Below are positions 7,895-17,800 of a stretch of DNA of 64,000 nt, in pieces (within the stretch, counting starts at the first letter, position 1; each line of letters begins with the position of its first letter). The position numbers and the translations under genes are program-made. This stretch comes from Nannocystis sp. RBIL2 (GTDB lineage: Bacteria; Myxococcota_A; Polyangia; Nannocystales; Nannocystaceae): assembly GCF_026626745.1 (NCBI RefSeq), contig NZ_JAPNJW010000001.1, forward strand, positions 6,279,247 to 6,343,246, in the 5' to 3' direction. Below the pieces are notes generated by a model. The model was not told where the DNA came from and ran no database searches. It saw only the letters and a program-made list of their open reading frames with translations.

Positions 7895-9736
7895 TCAAGG
7901 ACCCGGCCACACCCTCTTGGCGAGCTGGAACAGCCGCTGCGTGCGCTCGCGGATGTCCTTCTCGGTCCAGGTGGTACGGCCGCCGCCGAAGTCCTTGTTG
8001 AGCAGGAGACCGGAGTGCCGATCGATGTCGGGGAGCTTCTCGTTGGCCGGACGGTTCGAGAGCGAGCTGTTGAACTTCGGAGTGATCAGCGTGAGGTTGC
8101 CGAAGTCATGCAGCAGCGCTGTGCGTGCCACGGCCTCGGTCACTGTGTCGGCGGCGCCGGGCAGCGGCCAGTGTGGGTCCCACGCCTGCGGCATGACGTG
8201 TTCGATGCTCAGCGGGCCCTGCACCACGACCTGCTCCGTCTTCGGTCCGTGAAGCGCATCTTCCAGCGCCCGCAGGATCATGACGACCCGTCCCGGGCCG
8301 AGCTCGGTGTAGGCGTCGAGATCCATCCACGCCTTCTCGAAGGCGGCGTCGTCGGGCCACTCGGACACATCGGTCTTTCCCGTGGCGAGCAGCGTGTGAA
8401 ATGCTGCAGCGTTGCCGGCCGGCTGCGCGCGGAAGCCGGTCAGAAGCTGCAGGAACAGCTTGTTGTACCCGTTGGTCGGCCGACCACAGACCATCCGACG
8501 CAGCAAGAGGGACTCGAGGTCCCGCAGGATGGCGAGGCGATCGTGATCCGTCAGCGTGGGCGTGTCGAGCACCCAAAGCACGAGGGGAAATACCGTCGAC
8601 TGGTCCATCGCTCGCACGCGCTCCGCGAAGCGACCGACGGGCTTCGACTCGTCCGCGCGGAGGAGAGTCTCGAAGTGCCCCGCGTACCGGGTGAGCGTCT
8701 TGAGCTCCTCCTCGACCGACTCGAATGACCCGCGCTTGACCCACGCCTTGTAGTCGTCGAAGAGGTCGGGGATCCGCACGACGCGGCTTGTCTGCGCCGT
8801 CACGTAGTGCTGGAGAAAGAGGTCCAACCGCGCGCGGGTCATGCGGCCCTGTCGCTCCTCCTGGTCCCACCAGCGGCCGAGGGCCGGGTTCTGCGGGTCC
8901 AGGTCTACCTCGAAGCGCCGCCAGTAGCTCTGGTGAAGTTGCTCCGCCTTCGCCGGCGAGCCGGCGCGCTGGAAGATGTAGTTGCGGAGGAGGTCCGCCG
9001 CGAGCAGCGGCACGCCGCGCGCGTTGAGGGTCTCGAAGATCACCTGCGGGCTCTCGTTCTCGGTGAGGTCGATCTGCACCATCTCCAGGCGGGTCCTCAG
9101 CGCCAGGAGGACGTCGAGCACGCGGTCGGCGACCGTTTGGTCCGACTCCGAGGCGGAGTTGGCCCAGGCGACGATCGCGTCGTGGAAGTAGATCCAGGCG
9201 GCGACCATGGGCGGTCGGGGAAGCTTCCGCCGCCGGTCCTTCGGGTCGCGCTCCGGGAACTCCGCGGCGAGCGCCGCGCGATCGACCGCGTTCATCGCCT
9301 TGAGGTACTGGTCCTGGTCCTTGCGCGTGGGCCAGACCTTCCAGCGCTCGACGTCCTCGTTCACGAGCATGTCGCGGTTCTGGAACAGAGAGAGGGCCAT
9401 CTCGGGGACCTTCAGGGCCTTGAGCGCCAGAGCCGCCGCTCGCAGGGCGCTCAAGAAGAGCTGGAGGGTGGTCAAGCGCTGCTGACCATCGATCACCTGG
9501 AACTCGGCGACGTGATGCCCCGACAGAGGTACGCCCTGCAACACGATCGCGCCCAGGAAGTGCGCAGGCCGGGAACTGCTGTTGGGCTCGCGGATCCCCT
9601 CGGTCATCTCGCGGATGTCCTCCCACAGCGCCTCCCACTGATCCGGCCCCCAGACGTACGGACGCTGGAAAAGCGGGATGACGAACCGGCGCTCCATCGA
9701 GAAGAGCTGGTGGATTTTGGCGGTGTCGGTCTTCAT
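7895..9736 (-). CDS. GmrSD-type DUF262/DUF1524 (HNH) nuclease
   Basis: 613 residues. N-terminal DUF262 (ParB-like fold): IPLFQRPYVWGPDQWEALWEDI at about residues 20-41 and the signature FQVIDGQQRLTTLQLF, with DGQQR at 83-87, which in GmrS binds and hydrolyses NTP. The C-terminal part is DUF1524 with the HNH-type core SIEHVMPQAW at about 512-522, followed by LLHDFGNLTLITPKFNSSLSNRPANEKL, the usual 'GNLTLL....N..LSN..F..K' block. Both halves of GmrSD are therefore fused in one protein, as in most bacterial homologues that cleave modified (e.g. glucosylated hydroxymethylcytosine) phage DNA. Solitary gene at the left end of the proposed element; an antiphage role is inferred from family knowledge. 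Confidence 0.88.
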   Translation of the reverse strand: MKTDTAKIHQLFSMERRFVIPLFQRPYVWGPDQWEALWEDIREMTEGIREPNSSSRPAHFLGAIVLQGVPLSGHHVAEFQVIDGQQRLTTLQLFLSALRAAALALKALKVPEMALSLFQNRDMLVNEDVERWKVWPTRKDQDQYLKAMNAVDRAALAAEFPERDPKDRRRKLPRPPMVAAWIYFHDAIVAWANSASESDQTVADRVLDVLLALRTRLEMVQIDLTENESPQVIFETLNARGVPLLAADLLRNYIFQRAGSPAKAEQLHQSYWRRFEVDLDPQNPALGRWWDQEERQGRMTRARLDLFLQHYVTAQTSRVVRIPDLFDDYKAWVKRGSFESVEEELKTLTRYAGHFETLLRADESKPVGRFAERVRAMDQSTVFPLVLWVLDTPTLTDHDRLAILRDLESLLLRRMVCGRPTNGYNKLFLQLLTGFRAQPAGNAAAFHTLLATGKTDVSEWPDDAAFEKAWMDLDAYTELGPGRVVMILRALEDALHGPKTEQVVVQGPLSIEHVMPQAWDPHWPLPGAADTVTEAVARTALLHDFGNLTLITPKFNSSLSNRPANEKLPDIDRHSGLLLNKDFGGGRTTWTEKDIRERTQRLFQLAKRVWPGP

Positions 9737-9763
9737 GGGCGCGTGAGGAGGAGCATGGCGCTT

Positions 9764-10249
9764 CTACTGACCGCGTGGGGGCGGCGCAAGGGGCGAGGAC
9801 GCGCCTGGCCCGGTGACGGCGTCGACGTCGGGACACTCGGCGTCCGTCGTCGCCGGCCGCGCCGCAGGGCTCGCGTTCCCGGCGGTCGGCGCGTAGTCGG
9901 TCGGCGGCGTGCTGACGGCGATGGGGTTCTGGGACGCCCCGCAAGCGACGGAAGTGGAGGCTCCGGCGAGCGAGGAGCTCGAGATGATGGAGAGCAGCGC
10001 CGGCATGTCCGGGAACCGACGAGCGGGCACGGGGTCGAGGGCCCGCCGGAATAGCGCCTCCAGCACGGATGCCGGGAGCGGCACCTTCGGCGCATGCAGC
10101 GGCCGGCGCTGCTCGGGATCGTCGGACTTGGGGTCGTAGGGCAGTGCGCCGGACAGCGCCTTCCACAGCGCAGCGGCGAACGAGAACTGGTCGCTGCGTG
10201 CGTCCTGCGGCTGACCGGCGAGCGCCTCGAGCTGTCGTGCGCTCGACAC
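9764..10249 (-). pseudogene. C-terminal fragment of a Ser/Thr protein kinase
   Basis: The frame begins in ARQLEALAGQPQDARSDQFSFAAALWKALSGALPY, which corresponds to kinase subdomains VIII end to X of PknB-type bacterial kinases ('APEQ..G...DARSDQFSF...L.EAL.G..PF'), then the helical lobe end PLPASVLEALFRRALDPVPARRFPDMPALL. Everything before this (ATP site, HRD, DFG) is missing. In place of the N-lobe there is IS21-type sequence. A low-complexity Ala/Pro/Thr tail follows. It cannot be a working kinase. Confidence 0.8.
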
Positions 10250-10550
10250 GGACCTGGATGTCCCGGCCGGTCGTCGGCGATCATGAAGCGAGCGGTGTAG
10301 CCCTGCAGGACAGCGTGGTGGGCGAGGTTCCGACTTGCCGACGTCGTTGGGGCCAAGGAAGACGACGTTGACGGCCTCGCGGATGAAACCGAGCTCGAAG
10401 AGCTGTGTCGCGCGCTTGTCGACGATGAGCGCCGCGGTGTGAGCGGGATCCTCGACGCGCTCGTCGCGGCCCCACGCGCGCGCATGCGTGGCGAGGACGA
10501 CGGTCCCGTCGACCGTAGTCGCGCCATCGGTGCGTCGACGAAGCGCGCAT
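10250..10550 (-). mobile_element. IS21-family scar: IstA tail joined to broken IstB
   Basis: Read on the minus strand from about 10550 there is an IstA-like C-terminus (DGTVVLATHARAWGRDERVEDPAHTAALI) running directly into an IstB-like ATPase N-part (TQLFELGFIREAVNVVFLGPNDVGKS, with the Walker A loop GPNDVGKS). A frame change after GKS then gives LAHHAVLQGYTARFMIADD, the normal IstB continuation. The sequence then stops matching IstB and joins the kinase fragment. The short length, the frame break and the missing middle of both genes show a dead, internally deleted element. No intact terminal repeats were seen. Confidence 0.72.
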
Positions 10551-10580
10551 CCTCGCGCTTCTGTGCTATAGCTCCTGCAT

Positions 10581-11513
10581 ATGCGGAGACTTCACCACAG
10601 CGAACTCGGGGCGGCTCTCCTGTTCATCCTCGCCGCGTGCAAGAGAGAGGGTGGGGACGGCGGGGAGAGCGGAGGGAGCGCGGTCGAGGAGGCGATCGCC
10701 GCGGGCCGCGAGGAATGCGACCGCTACCTCGAGTGCGCCGCCGCGACCACGCCCGAGAGCGTGGGCGCGCTACTCGAGGGCTACGGCCCCGAGGGCACCT
10801 GCTGGCAGACCGAGGAGGTCTCGGCGATCGAGCTTTGCGCGCAGGCCTGCGCCGCCGGCCGGGAGAACGCGGCGAAGGTGTTCCCCGACGTCGGCGAGTG
10901 CGGCGAGTGTGCCAGCGACGCCGACTGCACCGACGCGGCCGGCGGCGCTCGCTGCGACGGCAAGACCTCGAGCTGCGTCGCCTGCCTCGCCGACGCCGAC
11001 TGCGACGGCGGCGTCTGCGACCTCGGGTCCCGTGAATGTGCCGAATGCATCGAGAGCGAAGATTGCGCCGAGGGCGAAATGTGCGCCGAGCGAGTGTGCG
11101 TGCCCCAGCACGCATGCGAGCCCGAGATGCGGCGCTGTAACTACGAAGACGGCCCGGTGCTCGAGGCCTGCGACGCCGAGGGGCTGGGCTGGGCGGAGCA
11201 CCACGACTGCGGCGCCGAGGGCCTGTCGTGCCACGGGGAGGCCTGCATCTACACCGCCTACGGCCCGTGCACACCCGGCGGGGCGTGCTCGGAGGATTAT
11301 GATCAATGCATCCCCGTCGGCGGAGATCACGGCTATTGCATCAACGAATTCACCTCGTGCTCGAGCACCTTCGATTGTGAGGAACCGACCCCGGATTCGT
11401 CGGAGTACGAGGTCCGCTGCATCGCCCAGATGTGCTCGCTCGGCTGCGAGGACGCCGCGATGTGCCCGCCAGGGATGGCCTGCGTTGGCGGCACCTGCGC
11501 CTGGCGCCGCTGA
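10581..11513 (+). CDS. Cysteine-rich lipoprotein
   Basis: 310 residues from ATG 10581. The signal peptide MRRLHHSELGAALLFILAAC ends in lipobox LAAC, followed by a Gly/Ser/Glu linker. The body has about 34 cysteines arranged in short repeats such as CGECASDADCTDAAGGARCDG, CVACLADADCDGGVCD and CAECIESEDCAEGEMC, each of the type 'C..C..D.DC....C', which is frequent in myxobacterial surface proteins and presumably disulfide-bonded. No enzyme motif. A TATAGC box at 10563-10568 lies just upstream of the start, so transcription may begin very close to the ATG. Followed at 11550-11561 by a 12-bp perfect palindrome (tcagccggctga) without a T run. Confidence 0.75.
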   Translation: MRRLHHSELGAALLFILAACKREGGDGGESGGSAVEEAIAAGREECDRYLECAAATTPESVGALLEGYGPEGTCWQTEEVSAIELCAQACAAGRENAAKVFPDVGECGECASDADCTDAAGGARCDGKTSSCVACLADADCDGGVCDLGSRECAECIESEDCAEGEMCAERVCVPQHACEPEMRRCNYEDGPVLEACDAEGLGWAEHHDCGAEGLSCHGEACIYTAYGPCTPGGACSEDYDQCIPVGGDHGYCINEFTSCSSTFDCEEPTPDSSEYEVRCIAQMCSLGCEDAAMCPPGMACVGGTCAWRR

Positions 11514-11876
11514 GAGCGTTCACCCTCGGGGCCGCGTTCGTCCATCCGGTCAGCCGGCTGAACGGACGATGCCGATCTGGGTGATCACGATGCCGATCAG
11601 CGCGATCACGCGATCACGATGGACCGATCCGCGCATCCTTCTCGTTCGCGCCACTTGTGTAGCGCGCAATCGCTCAGAATTGCAAAAATCCCACCGAATA
11701 CCATGAATGGTCATTCCGGGAGATCACGACCCGCGATCGCGGGCGATCTTCACCATTGACAACATCTGCCGACGATGGTCTCTTCTCCGCTCATTCGTAG
11801 CGGGGGCCTGTCGATCCATCGATCCGGGCTATGGGCGTCGTCTCGGTCCGCCGAGGCACTCGGGGCTATTTTAGCG
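11514..11876. promoter_or_regulatory. Leader region upstream of the Tc toxin genes
   Basis: 363 bp without a gene before the toxin start at 11877. It contains a relatively AT-rich block (11680-11720), a 14-bp perfect palindrome cccgcgatcgcggg at 11730-11743, and a TTGACA hexamer at 11756-11761. Two near-identical copies of gatcacgatgccgatc-like sequence occur at about 11570-11605. No strong -10 box is visible at the expected distance, so a promoter is plausible but not demonstrated. Confidence 0.35.
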
Positions 11877-14800
11877 ATGTTGTCAGCTATCCGTGGAATC
11901 GTCATGAATTCCTCGTCCTCGACGCCGTTCGCCGGCGTCACCGTTCGCGCCGGCGTGGCGGGGGAGGACGCCAGGGAGTGGTCCGCCGTCTCCGATCCGA
12001 CCGGGCGTTTCCGCATCGAACTCGACGAGGAGGCGGTCGCGCACCTGCTTGGACAGCGGCGACACCGCGAGCTGACGTTCCGGATGTATTCGGGCTCCGG
12101 CCCGCTGTTCCTCGGCAGCCAGAACATCGTCGTATCGACGGCGACGCTGCGCGGCAGCGAAACTCTCACGCTCTCCACCGAGCCCATCACGGGCACGGCG
12201 GGCTTCGCGGTCAGCGGATACGTCGTCCAGGCGGACGGCACGCCGGTCAGGGCGACGGTGACGCTGTACCGCAAGGACCTGCGGACCGAGACCTCGCTCG
12301 GCTCCGGCACCACCGACGCGACCGGGCGGTTCGTGATCCGCTACACCGTCAGCAGCGGGTTCACCGACCGCGCGGACTTCACGGTGCGACTCGCCGCGGT
12401 CGGCATCACCGCGTCGGTCGGACCGATCTGCAACCCGCCGCCCGACCTGGTCGTGCGACTCGTCGAGGGCAACGTCCCATACCGCGGACCGTCGGAATTC
12501 GACCTCGACCTCGCCGCCCTGAGCCCGCTCGTCGGCGCCTACTCCTTCGGCAGCATCACCGCCGAGGAGGTCGAGTACCTGCAGTGCCGCAGCGATTACG
12601 AGCCCGCGGCGATCGCCCGGCTCGTCCGCGCGCACAGCCTCGGCGGCGGCGTCTCGGCGGCGGCCGCCTACGCGCTCGCGTACGCCGGCCATCCGCTCAA
12701 CCTGCACGTCCTCGGCGGCCTCAACGACCGGGACATCTCCGCCGCTATCGCCCAGGCCGTCGCCGACAACGTGGTGCCCGCCGCGACCCTCGCTGACGAC
12801 TCCGCGACGGTAGCTGCGCTCAAGGCCGCCCGCATCGACCGGATGGTGCCCTCGACCACGCCCGAGTCCCAGCCCCTCGGCGCCCTGCTCGTCGCCGCCT
12901 CGCTCACCCCGGGCCTGCCGCGGCAATTCGCGGAGGCCTACGCCGCCTTCGTCGGCACCGCCGAAGACTTCTGGTCGTTCCTGCGCACGCGCTTCGGCGA
13001 CACGGCCGTCGACCGCATCCAGTTCACGCTGCAGGTCGGGGCACTCACGGCGAGCCACCCGCGCCTGGTCAAGCTGCTGCACGAGAAGCGCGACGCCGCC
13101 GAGTTCACCCGTGCGGCCGAGCTCGCGCAGTTCGACGCGGCGGACTGGCGCAAGTGGCTCGACGAGACGGTCGACAGTGTCGTGGTCGGCGCCCCCGACG
13201 GCGTCCCCGGCAACGATTCCTCTCGCACCCGCGACGCCTACAGCGTGGCGATCGCGGCGATGGTCGAGGACCTGTTCCCCTCCGCGCATTTGGCCTACCG
13301 CGTGCCCGCGACGGCGATCACCTCGAACCTCGCCGCGTTCGTGGTCGCGAACCCGGACTTCAGCTTCCTGCGCACCGAACTCGCCGGCTTCTTCCCGACC
13401 GCCCAGGGGCGGCCGACCGGCACCGAGGCGCAGGAGACGCTGCGCCGCGACCTCGCGCGGGTGCAGCGGCTCGTCCACATCACGCCGCGCCGCGGCCGGA
13501 CTGCCCACGTGGTCGCGCTGCTGACCGGCGGGGCCGTGTCGGCGCGGGAGATCCAGCGCATGGGCCTGCCGGTGTTCAAACGCCGCTTCAATCTCGATGA
13601 CGCGGCCGCGGCGACGATCTACGACAAGGCCGACCAGGTCGCGACCGCGGTGAATCACACCGTCCTGCACATGCGGCCGGAGATGTACGTCGGCAATTTC
13701 AAGGTGCTGACGACCCCCGGCTGCGGCGACCCCGACCTCGAGACGCTATTCGGCAGCCTCGACTACTGCTCTTGCAAGCATTGCGAATCGGTGTACGGCG
13801 TCGCGGCGTACTTCGTCGACGTCATGCAGTTCGTCCGCGACCGCGGGCAGGGCGTGGGCTCGCTGTTCGCGGCGTTGACCGACCGGCGCCCGGAGCTGGT
13901 GCACGTCAAGCTCAACTGCGAGAACTCCGACACGCCGCTGCCGACGATCGACCTCGTCAACGAGATCCTCGAGCGCGAGGCCCGGGTGCCGCTCGGCCTG
14001 GCGGCGATCGACTTCGAGAACCCAAACAACTGGCTGCAGACGACCTGGAGCGCCGGCGACCTGGCCGCGCACCCCGAGCATGTCGACGACCAGGTGTACG
14101 TCCGTCTCCGCGACGTCACGCGCGCGTACTTCCCGATGACGCTGCCCTTCGACCTGCCGCTCGCCGAGGCGCGCGCGTACTTGCAGAGCCTCGGCGTCGG
14201 CCGGGTCGAGCTGCAGGACGTGTTCGAGTTCTGGAGCGCGTTCGCCGAGGACCAGCCGTTCCGGGTCGACGAGCGCCTTGGCCTGTCGCGCGGGCACGGG
14301 CGGATCGTCCGCGCCGAGGCCGGGACGAAGACCCTCGAGGAGCACTGGGGCTTCGCCTCCGGCGCCGACTGGGTCGGGCCGATCAACGAGGTCGAGCGCT
14401 TCCTCGTCCGCGCCGGCCTCACCTTCCCCGAGCTGCAGGCGCTGCTGCGGACCCGCTTCCTCGACGGCGTCGAGATCGCCTACGACGAGCCCTGCACCCT
14501 CGCCGGCGCGCGTCTCATCCCCACCGACGAGCCCACCGAGGACGGCCTCGAGGCCCCCAAACTCGCTGCTCTCCACGTGTTCCTGCGGGTGCGTCGCGCG
14601 CTCGGGTGGAGCTTCGCCGAGCTCGACGCGGCCCTCGCGGCCCTGGGCGTCGACCTCACCACCCCCGCTGCCGACCTCGCCGCGCTCGCCCGCCTCGTCC
14701 GCGTCCGCCGCCGCTTCCCCCAGCTCCCGCTCGGCGAGGTGCTGTCGTGGTGGGGCCCGCTCGACGACCGCAAACCCGCCGAGGACCTGCGCTCGTACTA

Positions 14801-17800
14801 CGACGAGGTCGTCCGCCCGCGCACCCGCGAGGCTGCGTTCAGAGATTTGACCGGCACGCTCGGCGAGGTGCGCGGCAGCCTGCTCGGCATCCTGCAGATC
14901 GACGAGGCCGGCCTGCAGGCGATCTATTCGGCGACCGGGCTCGACGACGTCGACAGCCTCACCCTCCCGAACCTGTCGACGCTCTACCGCGTGGCGTCAA
15001 TGGCGCGCGCGGTCGGCCTGTCGGTGGTGGACCTGGTCACCCTGACGCGTTACACGCAATCGCTGAACGAGGGCACCCCGGGGCCCTTCGCCGGCGATCC
15101 GGACGCGCCGGTGCGCGAGCTGCTCGAGCTGGCAACCGCGGTCAAGCACAGCGGCTTCACCGTCGCGGCGCTCGACTGGATCCTCCGCAACCAGCGGGGA
15201 GAGGCGTTCGGCACGAGCGACCTCGACGTCATGCGCACCCTGATCGGCCTGATCACCGCGCTGCAGCAGACCGCCGTCGAACACGCGCAGAGCCTCCCGC
15301 CCGCCGAGCTCCCGCCCGCCGAGCGCCTCGAGAAGCTGCTGCTCGCCGTGCACCCGCCTGCGATCGCCCAGGCGGCGCTGCTGTTCGTGCGCAAGGAGAG
15401 CAACCCGCCGCCCGGGACCGAGGTTGAGGCCGCGGCGCTCCGCGACGAGCTGCTGCCCTTCCTCGTCGAAGACAGCCCGGCCCACAGCGAGTTCGGCCTC
15501 ACCTTCGCCAGCCCGACCACGGCGGAGGACCGCGTCGACCTGGCGCTCGCGGCCCTCGCCGCGTGGCTCTGGCAGCAGCGGCGCGAGCATGTGGTGATCC
15601 AGCAGCTCGCCGTCGCCCTGAAGCTCGAGCCGGCGGACGTCGCCGACCTGCTCGAGAGCTACGAGGACTCGAACGGGTCGGCGCTGGCGCAGTTCACCGC
15701 CGACGCGTTCTTCGCCACGACGGCGTTCGACAGCGAGGCGGACGCCGCGCTGCTCAAGGAGGAGTCGTTCCCGAAACAGTTCGTGACGCGCCCCGTGGTC
15801 GACGTCCGGGCCGAGCTCTACCGCCAGCTGCGGAAGATCGCGCTGATCGCCTCGACCTTCCGCTTCTCGCCTGGCCTGCTGCGCTGGTTGCTGACGCACG
15901 CCGACAACGCGCTGACGCCGGTGCTCGACCTCGCAAACCTGCCCGCGGACCAGGCCCCGCACGCGCCGATCTACGCCGCCTTCGCCGGGTGGGACTGGCT
16001 GCGCCGGGCGATCGTCCTCCGCGACCAGGCGCTCGTCGAACCCGCCGCGTTGCCGGTGCTGCTCGACGCGCTGTTCGCCAGCCCCTACGTCGAGGACACC
16101 GCGCTCGCGGCGCTGGCCGCCGCGACCGGCTGGGACGAGGCGACCCTCGACGCCTTCGAGGCCGCCCACCCGCTCACGCAGGCGGACCTGGCCAGCCTCC
16201 GCGGCGTCGAGGCCCTGCACGGGGTGTTCCGCGCGTCAGCGCGGATCGGCGCGCAGCCGGCGACCCTGTGGACCTGGGCGGTCACCCCGACCGTCACCGT
16301 CGCCCAGGCGGCGGCGATCAAGGGCACCGTGCAGAGCAAGTACAGCGCCCCCGCGTGGATCTCCGCGGCCCAGCCGATCCGCGACAAGCTGCGCGAGCGC
16401 CAGCGCGACGCGCTCGTCGACCTCCTCGTGCACGAGCTCGACGGCGTGGAGGACCGCGAGGACCTGTTCGCCAGGCTGCTGACCGACGTCGACATCTCCT
16501 GCTGTGGGCGCACCACCCGGCTGTTGTTCACCACCGCCGCGGTCCAGCTGTTCGTCCAGCGCGCGCTGATGGGCCTCGAGGGCCCCGGCATGGCGCTGAC
16601 GAGCGCCGAGTCCGAGGAATGGGCGTGGATGAAGCGCTTCCGCGTGTGGGAGGCGAACCGCAAGATTTTCCTCTACCCCGAGAACTGGGTCACGCCCGAG
16701 CTCCGCGACGACAAGACCCCGCTGTTCCGCCAGCTCGAGGACGACATCTCGAAGTCGGAGGTCACCGCGACCGCGGTCGAGAAAGCCTACGTCCGCTACC
16801 TCGAGGGCCTGCACGAGGTCGCGCGCCTCGACATCTGCGGGATGTACCACGAGCTCGAGGAGGACCCGTCGAGCGACGAAGTGCTGGTCGACCGCATGCA
16901 CATGTTCGGCCGCACCCGCGGCGACCCGTCGAAGGTGTTCTACCGCCAGCGGGTCGACGACGCCTACTGGACCCCGTGGCAGGAGCTGCCGTTCCCGGTC
17001 GAGGCGCCGGACGTCCTGCCGGTCGTCGCCTATCGGCGGCTCATGCTGATCTGGCCGAAGATCGAGGTGCGGGCGAAGGAGCCCTCCGACAGCGAACTGA
17101 AGGCGACCGAGGATTCGCCGAAGAATCCGAGCAAGTACCGCAAAGTGCGCTTGATGTGGTCGGAGTATCGCGAAGGCGAGTGGGGCGACGTTCGGACGAC
17201 CGAGACGACGCTCAGGGTCCCCCAGTACGCCAACGCTTCGAGTCCGGAGGACCGACACCGCTACTGGGACGTGTCGCTCACCGCCGAGCGTGACGGCCCG
17301 GACCTTCATGTCCGCCCCGCCGTCGCCCGCGCGCTCGGCACGACGACCGAGGTCAAGCACGTACTCATCGACCTCAAAGGGTACTTCCAGTACGACGCCA
17401 CCACTGGTCGCTTCGAGGTGGAATACGACTCGGTTCCCGAGTTCGACGTGTACAACGACGCCGGCCTCACCAGTGGCTTCCCGATGCCGATCAACACGAT
17501 CCCGCGGAACCAGGCCTTCGGGCCTCCCGACGGGTACCCGGTCGTCGGCAAAGTTCGGGTGCCGCTCTCGACGAAGCCGAACCAACCATACATGTGGTCG
17601 TCGAATCTGATCACGCCGATCCGCGGCTACGAGCTGCAGTTCCCGCGGCAGGACCACGCGCTCGACGCCCGCCACCCGTTCGCGTACGGCGATCGCGATG
17701 CCGCCTTCTACATCCGTCCCATCGACCGCGGAGCGGCGATCGACGCCGACGTCAACAAGCAGGACCTCAAGACGCTCGACGAGCTCAGCATCGTCCCGTA

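Noticed and set aside
7390..8001. 203-residue plus-strand frame
   Set aside because: It runs through the foldback arms and into the antisense of the DUF262 gene; no family features, and the partner arm has stops.
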